64,000 nucleotides of DNA from JBQLZQ01 sp052168355 (GTDB lineage Bacteria > Pseudomonadota > Alphaproteobacteria > DSM-16000 > Inquilinaceae): assembly GCA_052168355.1 (NCBI GenBank), contig JBQLZQ010000085.1, positions 62,001 through 126,000 on the forward strand, written 5' to 3'. Below are positions 1-8,688 of the stretch, piece by piece; positions within the stretch are counted from its first letter, which is position 1; each line of letters opens with the position of its first letter. The position numbers and the translations under genes were made by a program. Under the pieces are notes generated by a model. The model was not told the origin of the DNA and ran no database searches. It worked only from the letters and a program-made list of their open reading frames with translations.

Positions 1-1335
1 ACAAGCGTTATGCCGGGCGGCCAGATCGCCTTTGCCGACCGCACCACCGACTCGACCGGCCTGCGGGATGCCACCGGCGCCTATCCGATCGACATCGACT
101 CCGACGGGGCCATGGATCTGGCGGTGCTGCGGGTCGGCGAAAACCTGCTTTTGCGGGGCGACGGCGCGTGCGGCTTCGCCCGCGCCAACGAACGCTGGGG
201 CTTCGACGGCGGGGCGCGCTGGACCACTGCGTTCAGCGCCACCTGGGAGGATGGGCAAGCCTTTCCGACACTGGCCTTTGGCAACTATGTCGACCGGTCC
301 GATCCCGACGGGCCGTTCCGGGCGTGCGATGTCAACCTTCTGTATCGCCCGAGCCCGACCGGATACGGCGCGCCGTTCGATCTTGCGCCCGGCCATTGCG
401 CCCTGTCGCTGCTGTTTTCCGATTGGAACCGTGAGGGCCGCGCCGACCTGCGCGTCAGCAACGACCGGCACTATTATGTCCGCGACGGCCAGGAGCAGCT
501 CTGGCGGATGGGCGCGGCCCCGACCCTCTATGGCGAGGACGATGGCTGGCGGCCGCTTCGCATCTGGGGCATGGGCATCGCCAGCCGCGATATCACCGGC
601 GACGGCTACCCGGAAATCTACCTCACCAGCATGGCGGATCAGAAGCTGCGTGTGCGGGACCCGGGCGCGGCGGGCCCCAGCTACCATGACGAAGCCTACG
701 ATCGGGGCGCCAACGCCCATATGCCGTATACCGGCGGCGACGGTCGGCCCTCGGCCGGCTGGCACGCCGCCTTCGCCGACATCGACAATGACGGTGCGGA
801 CGATCTGTTCGTGGCCAAGGGCAATGTCGAACAGATGCCAGACATGGCGATGCGCGACCCAAATAATCTGCTGATCCAGCAACCGGACGGATCGTTCGTC
901 GAGCATGGGCTGGAGGCGGGTCTGGCGTCGACGGAGCGCGCGCGGGGCGCCGCCGTCGCCGACCTCAATCTCGACGGACGGCTCGATATCGTCGTCGTCA
1001 ACCGCCGGGCCAATATCGAGATCCACGAAAACGTCTCGGACTTTGGCGGCGCCTTCCTGACCGTCGAACCGGTACAGACGGGGCCGAATCCGAACGCGGT
1101 CGGCGCCTGGATCGAGGTCCGAGCCGGCGACCGCGCCTGGCATCGGGAAGTCACGGTGGGGGGCGGCCATGCGAGCGGCACGGCGGGGCCGGAGCATTTC
1201 GGGCTTGGGGACGCCGATGAGGTTGAGGTCCGCGTGACGTGGCCCGACGGATCCCGCACCGACTGGATGCCGTCCAACCCCAACGCATTCGTTCGCGTCG
1301 TTCGGGACGGCGGGATCGAAACCGTCTTGCCTTGA
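1..1335 (+). CDS. CRTAC1/FG-GAP repeat protein with ASPIC/UnbV C-terminus (5' partial)
   Basis: The frame is open from the first base of the window, and the first in-frame ATG (base 10) has no ribosome site before it, so the gene very probably starts upstream. About 440 residues are visible. They contain FG-GAP/VCBS-type calcium-loop repeats of the DxDxDGxxD kind (IDIDSDGAMD, DITGDGYPE, DIDNDGADD, DLNLDGRLD), which build a beta-propeller, followed by an ASPIC/UnbV-like C-terminus (NAVGAWIEV... VTWPDGSRTDW). This is the CRTAC1 family layout: extracytoplasmic proteins of mostly unknown role. The gene ends 9 nt from the convergent di-haem peroxidase gene. No signal peptide can be judged because the N-terminus is missing. 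Confidence 0.8.
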   Translation, partial: TSVMPGGQIAFADRTTDSTGLRDATGAYPIDIDSDGAMDLAVLRVGENLLLRGDGACGFARANERWGFDGGARWTTAFSATWEDGQAFPTLAFGNYVDRSDPDGPFRACDVNLLYRPSPTGYGAPFDLAPGHCALSLLFSDWNREGRADLRVSNDRHYYVRDGQEQLWRMGAAPTLYGEDDGWRPLRIWGMGIASRDITGDGYPEIYLTSMADQKLRVRDPGAAGPSYHDEAYDRGANAHMPYTGGDGRPSAGWHAAFADIDNDGADDLFVAKGNVEQMPDMAMRDPNNLLIQQPDGSFVEHGLEAGLASTERARGAAVADLNLDGRLDIVVVNRRANIEIHENVSDFGGAFLTVEPVQTGPNPNAVGAWIEVRAGDRAWHREVTVGGGHASGTAGPEHFGLGDADEVEVRVTWPDGSRTDWMPSNPNAFVRVVRDGGIETVLP

Positions 1336-1344
1336 CGCAGATGG

Positions 1345-2742
1345 TCAGTCGAAGGGAAGGCCGCTGGGAACGCGTTCCGGCCGACCCAGGCGCCCTTCCA
1401 GGCTGCGGTCGTCGGTCAATGCCTCCAGGAATGCCAGCAGATCGGCGATATCGTCTTCCGCCAGGGGAACGGGCGCCTGTTCGCCGCTTGCCAGGATCCG
1501 GTCCATTTCGGCCGCGTCGTTCAGGACCCACCAGTCGGTTTCAGCCGCTTCCGGGAATGCGACGAGATCCACGGTTTCCGGCTGGAAAGCCGTCAGCGAC
1601 GTCCGGGCGTCGAGGTGATGCCGCACGATGCCCTCCAATGTCGCGAAAGCGCCGGTGTGTCCGTAGGGGCCGGTGGCGGCGACGTTGCGCAGGCTGGGCG
1701 TCCGAAACCGGTAGGCGTCCTCGGCCCGGCCGGTGACCCGCATCCGGCCGATATCGACGGGGCGGCTCTCGAACCGGGCCGTCTTGCCGGGGCCGAACTG
1801 CGGCACGGCGATGGCGTGAAACCCTTGATCGGTCTGCAGCGCGCCGCTGTGGCATTGGCCGCAGCCGGCGGAACCGTAGAACAGGTCCATGCCGCGTTTG
1901 GCGGCGTCGTCCAGGGCCGTCTCGTCGCCCGCCAGATAGCGGTCAAAGGGGCTGTCGGTCGCCCGCCATTCCCAGGCGATGAATTCGGCCATGGCGTTGG
2001 CGATGTCCGTGAAGCCGATATCGGCGGCGCTTTCGATATGCGGGTAGGCCGCGGGGAACAGATCGGCGTATTCGCGAACCGCCGCCACCCGGGCGGCGAT
2101 CAGATCCCAGGCACCGCCGGGGCCGCTGATCTCACCCTTGCGCACGGCGGTCGAAATTTCGTTCTCGCCGTAGTGCCCGGCCATCTCGTCGGGTGAGAGC
2201 ACCGGAAACATCGCCTGGGCCGCAAGGATACCGGTGAAGCCCGTGACCATGTCATCGCCGATGGGCGTGCGGAACCCGTCCTTGCCGGTGTCGTCGCGTT
2301 CCAGGCGGCCGTCGTGAAACAGCGACCGGACCTCGACGGCACCGAGGTTGAAAAGCGCCGGCGCGTTGCGGCCGATCCGCTGCTCCGGCCGGTTGTCGCC
2401 GGCGCGCGGCCGGCGCGCCGGTCCAAGCCCGACGCCGCCTTCGCCGATGGCCAGCGCCACGCCGTCGGCGGTGGCGAAATCCGGATGATGGCAGGTGGCG
2501 CAGGAGATGTTCCGATTGCCACTGAGAAGCGGATCGAAAAACAAGAGCCGGCCGAGCTCGACCGCCGCTTCCGAGACCGGAACGAAATCCGCGTCGGTCA
2601 ACGGCGCCGGAAGGGTTGCGTCCTCGGCCCGGCCGGACCCATTGACCGAGACCAGGCAGAGGACAGACACCACAAGGGCCTTCCGGCGAAAACCCGCCAC
2701 GATCCCTTGGCCGATCCGGCATGGTGGCATTCGGATGATCAT
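1345..2742 (-). CDS. MauG/cytochrome c peroxidase family di-haem protein
   Basis: A 465-residue secreted di-haem c-type cytochrome. The N-terminus is basic, then hydrophobic (KALVVSVLCLVSV), a Sec signal ending near residue 39. Two haem-binding CxxCH motifs are visible: CATCH at 81-85 and CGQCH at 294-298, the spacing of bacterial cytochrome c peroxidases and MauG-like enzymes. The family acts in the periplasm, reducing peroxide or oxidising a protein or small-molecule substrate; which applies here cannot be told. The ATG at 2742 was chosen because it gives a clean signal peptide; an in-frame ATG at 2775 would put the LacI operator at 2757-2772 inside the coding region. Either way the operator lies at the 5' end of the gene, so LacI control is likely. 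Confidence 0.85.
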   Translation of the reverse strand: MIIRMPPCRIGQGIVAGFRRKALVVSVLCLVSVNGSGRAEDATLPAPLTDADFVPVSEAAVELGRLLFFDPLLSGNRNISCATCHHPDFATADGVALAIGEGGVGLGPARRPRAGDNRPEQRIGRNAPALFNLGAVEVRSLFHDGRLERDDTGKDGFRTPIGDDMVTGFTGILAAQAMFPVLSPDEMAGHYGENEISTAVRKGEISGPGGAWDLIAARVAAVREYADLFPAAYPHIESAADIGFTDIANAMAEFIAWEWRATDSPFDRYLAGDETALDDAAKRGMDLFYGSAGCGQCHSGALQTDQGFHAIAVPQFGPGKTARFESRPVDIGRMRVTGRAEDAYRFRTPSLRNVAATGPYGHTGAFATLEGIVRHHLDARTSLTAFQPETVDLVAFPEAAETDWWVLNDAAEMDRILASGEQAPVPLAEDDIADLLAFLEALTDDRSLEGRLGRPERVPSGLPFD

Positions 2743-2756
2743 GTCGACGCCATTGG

Positions 2757-2772
2757 TTGCAAGCGCTTGCAA
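2757..2772. promoter_or_regulatory. LacI-family operator (left copy)
   Basis: Perfect 16-bp palindrome TTGCAAGCGCTTGCAA. Its 14-bp core TGCAAGCGCTTGCA is identical to the palindrome at 5112-5125, in front of the LacI gene. The central CG with A/T-flanked arms is the usual operator form of LacI/GalR repressors. It lies 50 bp before the Gfo/Idh start and 14 bp before the peroxidase start, so one site could control both divergent genes. Confidence 0.75.
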
Positions 2773-2822
2773 CAACAGTTACACAGATCCAAAGATATCG
2801 CAACGGGCGGGTGGAACGGGCC

Positions 2823-3974
2823 ATGACCGACAGGATCCCCTGGGGTTTGATCGGCGGCGGGGAGGGCAGCCAGATCGGCGACGCCCATCGTATCGCCGCC
2901 CGGCTCGACGGGCTGTTCACGCTCAGCGCCGGGGCCCTGGACGCCGATCCCGATCGCGGCCGCGCCTATGCGGCGTCGCTGGGCGTCGACAAAGACCGCG
3001 CCTATGGGTCGTGGCAGGAGATGCTGGCCGGCGAACAGGCGCGGGACGACCGGATCCGGCTGGTGACCGTGGCCACGCCCAACGCCACCCATTTCGAGAT
3101 CGCGCGGGCTTTTCTGGAGGCCGGGATCCACGTCCTTTGCGAAAAGCCGATGACCATGGACGAGGACGAGGCGCAGGCCCTGCTGGAGACCGCGCGGCGG
3201 GCCGACCGCCTGCTTGCCGTCAATTTCGGCTATTCGGGATACCCCATGGTGCGTCAGGCCCGGTCCATGGTCTCCAACGGCGATCTCGGCCGGATCCGCC
3301 TGGTCATGGCCGAGTTCGCGCACGGCTTCCACGCCGACGCCGCCGATGCCTCCAACGCGCGCATCCGCTGGCGTTACGACCCGGCGCAGGCCGGGGTGAG
3401 TTCGGTGCTGGCGGACTGCGGCATCCACGCCCTGCACATGATCGGGTTCGTCACCGGGCAGAGCGTCGCGTCCCTGTCGGCTCAGTTTGAGTCGCTGGTT
3501 CCTGGCCGCGTTCTGGAGGACGACGCCATCGTCTCGCTCCGCTACGGGGACGGCATGCGCGGCCGGCTGTGGACCAGCGCCATCGCCGTCGGCCAGATGC
3601 ATGGGCTGAATGTCCGTATTTTCGGAGAGAAGGGCGGGCTGCGCTGGCATCAGGAGCAGCCGAGCCAACTGTTCTGGACACCGGTGGGCGGGGCGCTTTC
3701 GGTGCTGGAGCGCGGCAGCGCGGGCCTCAGCGACGACGCGGACCAGGCAACGCGGATCACCGTCGGCCATGCCGAGGGGATGCTGGTGGCCTTCGCCAAC
3801 CTGTACCGGGATCTCCATACGGCGATCGCGGCGCCGGACGCCTCGGCGCGGGAGGCGGCGTTGGCGCGGCTGCCGCTGGGCGCGGCGGGGGCGGAAATGG
3901 TCGCCGTCGTTCATGCCGCCGCCGCGTCCGCAAAACGCGACGGGGCCTGGATCGATCTTAAGGCCCGGCGCTGA
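2823..3974 (+). CDS. Gfo/Idh/MocA family NAD(P)-dependent oxidoreductase
   Basis: A 383-residue cytoplasmic dehydrogenase. The N-terminal Rossmann fold begins at once (WGLIGGGEGSQIGDAHR), with the family's EKP motif (HVLCEKPMTMD) about 100 residues in and the substrate-binding beta-sheet domain behind it. Members oxidise or reduce sugars, inositols and related alcohols or ketones with NAD(P); the substrate here is unknown. The ATG at 2823 gives the standard family N-terminus; an earlier in-frame ATG at 2757 lies in the operator and adds an unrelated leader. The gene ends 5 nt before the convergent LacI gene. The operator 50 bp upstream makes it part of the same regulon as the dioxygenase operon. 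Confidence 0.88.
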   Translation: MTDRIPWGLIGGGEGSQIGDAHRIAARLDGLFTLSAGALDADPDRGRAYAASLGVDKDRAYGSWQEMLAGEQARDDRIRLVTVATPNATHFEIARAFLEAGIHVLCEKPMTMDEDEAQALLETARRADRLLAVNFGYSGYPMVRQARSMVSNGDLGRIRLVMAEFAHGFHADAADASNARIRWRYDPAQAGVSSVLADCGIHALHMIGFVTGQSVASLSAQFESLVPGRVLEDDAIVSLRYGDGMRGRLWTSAIAVGQMHGLNVRIFGEKGGLRWHQEQPSQLFWTPVGGALSVLERGSAGLSDDADQATRITVGHAEGMLVAFANLYRDLHTAIAAPDASAREAALARLPLGAAGAEMVAVVHAAAASAKRDGAWIDLKARR

Positions 3975-3979
3975 GCCGA

Positions 3980-4984
3980 TCAGGCGCGCAGCGATCCGCG
4001 CACCACAGGCTCGCACGCGATCAGCCGGGTTTGCGCCGAGGTGCCACCCCTATCGATCTGCTCGCACACCATGCTGACGGCGTTTTCGACGATCTGTTCG
4101 AAGGGCTGGCGGATCGTGGTCAGGTTGTAGGCCGGCCACTTCGCCATGGACATGTCGTTGAACCCCAGGATGCCGATGTCCTCGGGAACACGGCGGCCCA
4201 ACCGGTGCTTGATATAGTCGTACGCGCCCGTGGCGATGATGTCGTCGCCGCAGAACAGGACCTCGATATCCGGGTTCTCGACCAGGAACCGTTCGGTGAC
4301 CCGCATGCCTTCGGCATGGGAATAGCTGTCGGCGAAATCGGTGACGATGGGAAGGTCGTGGGCATCGAGTTCATCGCGGAACCCGCGCAGGCGGTCGATG
4401 GTCGTGGTGGCGTGCGGCGGACCGCCGATGAACCCGACCCTGGTGTAGCCCCGCGACAGCAGCATTTTCGCCGCGGTATGGCCGCCGCCGACATTGTCCG
4501 CCGCGACGGACCCGATGACACCGGGCGACAGGCTGCGTCCGAAGGCGACGACGCCCGGGATCTCGGCGGTCTCGAAGGCCTCGAAGAACTCGGCAGGCAG
4601 GGTGGACGAGGCGACGATCACGGCATCGGCCCTATATTCGATCAGAAGATCGAGCGCCTCCTTGTAGTTCATCGATGCCGTCATGTTGAAGATCAGGGGG
4701 CGGAGCTTCCTGTTCTGGAGCGCGATCGTGAACCGTTCGAAAATCTCCATGAACGCCGGATTGCGGAAATTGGTGGAAATGATGCCGATCAGATCCGAGC
4801 GCTGAGTCATCAGGCTCCGGGCCAGAGCATTGGGCCGGTAGTTGAGTTTTTCCGCGGCCTTAAGGATCTTTTTTCGCGTTTTGAGCGAAACGCTGGCGCC
4901 ATCGGTAAAAGCGCGCGACACGGCCGATACCGAAACGTTGGCCGCCGCCGCCACATCCCGTGCCGTGACCCGTGATTTCTTCAT
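3980..4984 (-). CDS. LacI/GalR family transcriptional regulator
   Basis: A 334-residue repressor of normal family length. Residues 5-60 form the LacI helix-turn-helix and hinge helix (VTARDVAAAANVSVSAVSR ... YRPNALARSL), followed by a periplasmic-binding-protein-like effector domain (SDLIGIISTNFRNPAF; VVAFGRSLSPGVIGSVAADNVGGG). It lies between the genes it probably controls: Gfo/Idh converges on it from the left and the PhyH operon diverges to the right. Identical operators are present on both sides (2757-2772 and 5112-5125); the right one is about 127 bp upstream of its own start, so autoregulation is likely. The effector is probably a sugar-like or small organic ligand, which the sequence does not define. 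Confidence 0.93.
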   Translation of the reverse strand: MKKSRVTARDVAAAANVSVSAVSRAFTDGASVSLKTRKKILKAAEKLNYRPNALARSLMTQRSDLIGIISTNFRNPAFMEIFERFTIALQNRKLRPLIFNMTASMNYKEALDLLIEYRADAVIVASSTLPAEFFEAFETAEIPGVVAFGRSLSPGVIGSVAADNVGGGHTAAKMLLSRGYTRVGFIGGPPHATTTIDRLRGFRDELDAHDLPIVTDFADSYSHAEGMRVTERFLVENPDIEVLFCGDDIIATGAYDYIKHRLGRRVPEDIGILGFNDMSMAKWPAYNLTTIRQPFEQIVENAVSMVCEQIDRGGTSAQTRLIACEPVVRGSLRA

Positions 4985-5111
4985 CGACGGCGCCCCGGGA
5001 TCGTGATGCAGTGCCCCACGATGGTCGCCGCGGCGAGGGGCGCTGCGGCGGGACCGGTCCGGAGTGTCGCATCGATCGGAAACCTGTCGCGCATCCTGCT
5101 CTTTCTAGACG

Positions 5112-5125
5112 TGCAAGCGCTTGCA
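5112..5125. promoter_or_regulatory. LacI-family operator (right copy)
   Basis: Perfect 14-bp palindrome TGCAAGCGCTTGCA in the divergent region between the LacI gene (start 4984) and the PhyH operon (start 5259). It matches the core of the operator at 2757-2772 exactly. Its near-central place suits joint control of both promoters. Confidence 0.75.
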
Positions 5126-5258
5126 TACTGGCACGCGACATGCGATTTGAAAAGAACGGTCACGCCCCGGCCGAGGAGAGGCGCAGCGGGTACGGAGGCC
5201 AAGGAGAGCCGGCCCGCCACCAGCGGACCAATGGCTCCAGGCAAGGGGAGGCGCGCCA

Positions 5259-6443
5259 ATGAACCACCAATCCTCGACGTCCAGGGACGTCTGGATCTCC
5301 GACCGGTCATGCTCGCTCGATGCCTTCGCGGACATCCTGAGCGCTCAAAGAGACCGCGTCGCAACGCCGCATGCCGCTGCTGTCGACAAGAACATACCGA
5401 TCTATGACGCGGCCTGGATCCGGGCGCGGATCGACGACGATGCGGCCATCGCCGGCCTTATGGCCGAATGGACCAACGTCCTCATGGACGGGGCGGGTGT
5501 CCTGGCCGTCAAGAACGCAATCGCCGATCACCAGATCGTGGACGATGCCACCGGGATCCTGAACGGAATCATCGAGGCCGAGCGCACCACCAATAAGGGT
5601 GGCGATCACTTCGCCAAGGCCGGGTCGAACAGTCGGGTCTGGAACGCCCATGAAAAGCTATGCATGGCATCGCCGGAAGTGTTCGCCCGTTACAACGCCA
5701 ATGACATCGTACCCCTGGTCAGCCGCGCGTGGCTGGGCCCTCTCTACCAGATCACCACCCAGGTCAATGTGGTCAGGCCGGGCGGCGAGGCGCAGAACCC
5801 CCATCGCGACTATCACATGGGCTTCCAGCCGGTGGCGCAGCTGGAGCGGTACCCCGCCCACACCCACCGGCTTTCGGCCATGCTGACATTGCAGGGGGCG
5901 ATCGCCCATTGCGACATGCCGGTGGACAGCGGCCCGACGATGGTGTTGCCGTTTTCCCAGCGCTATCTGCCCGGCTACATCGCGGCTCACCGGCCGGAGT
6001 TCAGCGCCTATTTCGCCGAGCACCATGTGCAGTTGCCGCTCGGGAAAGGCGACATGCTGTTCTTCAATCCGGCCCTGTTCCATGCCGCCGGAACCAACCG
6101 CACGACGGACGTCGTCCGCTTCGCCAACCTGATGCAGATCGGATCGGGCTACGGACGGTCGATCGAGATCGTCGACCGGGCGCGGATGAGCGCGGCGCTC
6201 TATCCTGTGGTGCGGGATATGAAGCGCGACAACGTCCTGACCGCGCGCGAGATCGACAACGTCATCGCCGCCTGCGCCGAGGGCTATCCCTTTCCGGCCA
6301 ACCTCGATATCGATTCCCCGCTCACCGGCATGGCGCCGCCCAGCCAGCAGGATTTCTTCCGGATGGCCCTGGCGGAGGACTGGGAGACGGAACGGTTCCG
6401 CAAGACCATGGACGATTACACGGCGCGGCGCGTTTCACATTGA
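5259..6443 (+). CDS. Phytanoyl-CoA dioxygenase (PhyH) family Fe(II)/2-oxoglutarate dioxygenase
   Basis: A 394-residue non-haem iron oxygenase. The iron-binding facial triad is visible: H182 and D184 in NPHRDYHMGF and a distal H275 in NPALFHAAGTNRT, with R281 as the likely 2-oxoglutarate ligand. The family hydroxylates unactivated carbons using O2 and 2-oxoglutarate (phytanoyl-CoA, ectoine and others). A strong ribosome site (AGGGGAGG-like, 5243-5251) supports the ATG at 5259. The next gene starts 17 nt after its stop, so it leads an operon with a hydroxyaspartate dehydratase-like and a hydroxyaspartate aldolase-like gene, and LacI control is predicted from the operator at 5112. The substrate is not known; the neighbours suggest that its product feeds a beta-hydroxy amino acid route. 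Confidence 0.88.
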   Translation: MNHQSSTSRDVWISDRSCSLDAFADILSAQRDRVATPHAAAVDKNIPIYDAAWIRARIDDDAAIAGLMAEWTNVLMDGAGVLAVKNAIADHQIVDDATGILNGIIEAERTTNKGGDHFAKAGSNSRVWNAHEKLCMASPEVFARYNANDIVPLVSRAWLGPLYQITTQVNVVRPGGEAQNPHRDYHMGFQPVAQLERYPAHTHRLSAMLTLQGAIAHCDMPVDSGPTMVLPFSQRYLPGYIAAHRPEFSAYFAEHHVQLPLGKGDMLFFNPALFHAAGTNRTTDVVRFANLMQIGSGYGRSIEIVDRARMSAALYPVVRDMKRDNVLTAREIDNVIAACAEGYPFPANLDIDSPLTGMAPPSQQDFFRMALAEDWETERFRKTMDDYTARRVSH

Positions 6444-6460
6444 GGGCCGAACCGACGGAT

Positions 6461-7438
6461 ATGAGACACGAGAGACCCGGGTTGGATCTTCCCACCTTCG
6501 ACGATGTCAGGGCCGCCCACGCGCGGATCAAGCCCTACATCCATCGGACCCCGGTGCTGACGTCGCGCTATTTCGACGGGCTCAGCGGCGCCGACCTGTT
6601 CTTCAAGTGCGAGAATTTCCAGAAGACCGGCGCCTTCAAGGCCCGGGGCGCTTCCAACGCGGTGTTCGGGCTTACAGATGCTCAGGCGGCCAGGGGTGTG
6701 GCCACCCATTCGTCCGGCAACCATGGCCAGGCGCTGGCCTACGCCGCTGGGCGGCGCGGCATCACCGCGACCATCGTCATGCCCCGGACCGCGCCGGAGC
6801 CCAAGAAGGCGGCTGTCCGCGGCTATGGCGGCGAAGTTTTGGAATGCGATCCCTCGACCGCCGCGCGCGAGGCGATGGTGGCGGAGCTGGTGGGCCGGAC
6901 CGGGGCCGACTTCGTCCATCCCTATAACGATCCACGGGTCATCGCCGGGCAGGGGACCTGCGCTCTGGAACTGCACCGCGAGGTGGGGCCGCTCGATGCG
7001 GTGGTCGCGCCCATCGGCGGCGGCGGCATGATCTCGGGCACGGCGCTCACCCTGTCCGCCCTGTCGCCGAATACGCGGATCTACGCCGCCGAGCCGAAGA
7101 ATGCCGACGACGCCTATCGGTCCTTCCATGCCGGCCATATCATCGAGGACGATGCCCCGCAGACCGTGGCCGACGGGTTGAAGGTCAGCCTGCGTCCCCG
7201 CACCTGGCACTTCGTCTCGACCCATGTCACGGACGTACTGCTGGCCACGGAGGAGGAGATCGTGGATGCCATGCAGATCATCTGGCAGCGCATGAAGATC
7301 GTCATCGAGCCGTCCTGCGCCGTGCCGCTGGCGACGATCCTGAAGAACAGGTCCCTGTTCGCGGGCAAGCGCGTCGGCGTGATCCTGACCGGCGGCAATG
7401 TGGACCTGAAAAAGCTTCCCTGGATGCAGCATGTCTAA
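6461..7438 (+). CDS. bhcB: Serine/threonine dehydratase-family PLP enzyme, beta-hydroxyaspartate dehydratase (BhcB)-like
   Basis: A 325-residue fold-type II PLP enzyme. The Schiff-base lysine is K60 (QKTGAFKARGA), with the SSGNHGQ substrate loop at 84-90 and the phosphate-binding GGGG loop at 186-189. It has no C-terminal ACT domain, like serine racemase and L-threo-3-hydroxyaspartate ammonia-lyase and unlike biosynthetic IlvA. Its partner downstream closely resembles 3-hydroxyaspartate aldolase, so BhcB (erythro-3-hydroxyaspartate to iminosuccinate or oxaloacetate plus ammonia) is the best reading; a general threonine/serine dehydratase is the alternative. The ATG at 6461 gives the family N-terminus; the longer open frame upstream is an overlap with the PhyH gene. 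The next frame begins at the stop codon. Confidence 0.8.
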   Translation: MRHERPGLDLPTFDDVRAAHARIKPYIHRTPVLTSRYFDGLSGADLFFKCENFQKTGAFKARGASNAVFGLTDAQAARGVATHSSGNHGQALAYAAGRRGITATIVMPRTAPEPKKAAVRGYGGEVLECDPSTAAREAMVAELVGRTGADFVHPYNDPRVIAGQGTCALELHREVGPLDAVVAPIGGGGMISGTALTLSALSPNTRIYAAEPKNADDAYRSFHAGHIIEDDAPQTVADGLKVSLRPRTWHFVSTHVTDVLLATEEEIVDAMQIIWQRMKIVIEPSCAVPLATILKNRSLFAGKRVGVILTGGNVDLKKLPWMQHV

Positions 7439-7457
7439 GGGAAGCGGAGAGAACAGC

Positions 7458-8612
7458 ATGAAGATCATCGACAAAACCGCCCGGCCGGTCGTCGGTCTCA
7501 CCGTTCCGGCCGAAGTCGGCATGGATCTGGAGGACGTCTCGACTCCGGCGCTGATCGTCGATCTCGACGCCTTCGAGCGCAACGTCAAGCGGATGCGGGA
7601 CTTCATCGAGCAGAAGGGGATCCGTCACCGCGCCCATGCCAAGACCCACAAATCGGCCGATATCGCGCTCTATCAGATCGAACAGGGGGGCGCCTGCGGC
7701 GTGTGTTGCCAGAAGGTGGCCGAGGCCGAGGCGCTGGTCGCCGGCGGGGTCACCGACGTCCTGGTGTCCAATCAGGTCGTCGACCCGAGAAAGATCGACC
7801 GCCTGGCGCGGATGGCCAAGCAGGCGCGGGTGCTGGTCTGCATCGACGATCCCGGCAATATCGACGATTTGTCGGCGGCGGCCGTCAGGCATGGCGTCAC
7901 CATCGAGGGGCTGGTCGAGATCGACTGCGGCGCCGGGCGGTGCGGCGTCGCGTGGGGTCGGCCGGCGGTGGCCCTGGCCAAGAAGATCGCCGCCGCCGAC
8001 GGGCTCAGATTTTCCGGTCTTCAAGCCTATCAGGGCGCGGCCCAGCACGTGCAGGACTTCGAGCAGCGCAAGGCCAAGATCGCGGCGGCTGTCAAGCAGG
8101 TCGCCGACACCGTGGCGATGCTCAAGAACGAAGGGCTGGACTGCGACATCGTCGGCGGGGCCGGCACCGGCACCTACTACTTCGAGGGCACTTCCGGCGT
8201 CTACAACGAGATGCAGTGCGGCTCCTACGTCTTTATGGATGCCGACTATCAGCGGGTGAAGGACGCCTCGGGCCGGGGCATATCGGATTTCGAGAACAGC
8301 CTGTTCATCTGGACGTCGATCATGTCTCACGCCAAGCCCGATGTCGCGGTGTGCGATGCCGGGTTGAAGGTCCAGAGCGTGGATTCCGGCCTGCCGCAGG
8401 TGTTCGGGCGTGACGATGTCACGTACCTGCAGTGCTCGGACGAACACGGGGTGATCGCCGATCCCAAGAGCGTTCTCAAGCTGAACGACAAGCTCAAGCT
8501 CGTCCCCGGCCACTGCGACCCCACCTGCAATCTTCATGATTGGTTCGTGGGCATCCGCAATGGCAAGGTCGAATGCCTGTGGCCTGTCACCGCCCGGGGC
8601 TTGGCCTTTTGA
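7458..8612 (+). CDS. bhcC: DSD1-family PLP enzyme, 3-hydroxy-D-aspartate aldolase (BhcC)-like
   Basis: A 384-residue fold-type III PLP enzyme of the D-threonine aldolase/D-serine dehydratase family. The PLP lysine is K62 in HRAHAKTHKS; the metal site near the C-terminus is GHCDPTCNLHDW. From memory, many stretches (CCQKVAEAEA, EIDCGAGRCGV, NEMQCGSY, MSHAKPDVAV, SVDSGLPQVFGRDDV) match Paracoccus 3-hydroxyaspartate aldolase, which splits beta-hydroxyaspartate into glycine and glyoxylate. The ATG at 7458 has GGAGAG six bases upstream; an in-frame ATG at 7431 overlaps the bhcB stop and is less likely. It is the third gene of the LacI-controlled operon. In the known beta-hydroxyaspartate cycle BhcC runs towards synthesis; here the direction is open. 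Confidence 0.87.
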   Translation: MKIIDKTARPVVGLTVPAEVGMDLEDVSTPALIVDLDAFERNVKRMRDFIEQKGIRHRAHAKTHKSADIALYQIEQGGACGVCCQKVAEAEALVAGGVTDVLVSNQVVDPRKIDRLARMAKQARVLVCIDDPGNIDDLSAAAVRHGVTIEGLVEIDCGAGRCGVAWGRPAVALAKKIAAADGLRFSGLQAYQGAAQHVQDFEQRKAKIAAAVKQVADTVAMLKNEGLDCDIVGGAGTGTYYFEGTSGVYNEMQCGSYVFMDADYQRVKDASGRGISDFENSLFIWTSIMSHAKPDVAVCDAGLKVQSVDSGLPQVFGRDDVTYLQCSDEHGVIADPKSVLKLNDKLKLVPGHCDPTCNLHDWFVGIRNGKVECLWPVTARGLAF

Positions 8613-8621
8613 TGAGGCTTT

Positions 8622-8652
8622 CCGGCGAGGCAATCTTTCGGATGCCTGCCGG
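8622..8652. terminator. Candidate stem-loop between convergent genes
   Basis: CCGGCGAGGCA and TGCCTGCCGG pair with one bulge around a 10-nt loop, in the 76-nt gap between the ends of the aldolase gene and the chemoreceptor gene. There is no clear U-tract on either side, so terminator function is only suggested by position. Confidence 0.4.
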
Positions 8653-8688
8653 CCCAACTCCCGTCCTCACGGGTTCGGTGGACGGATT

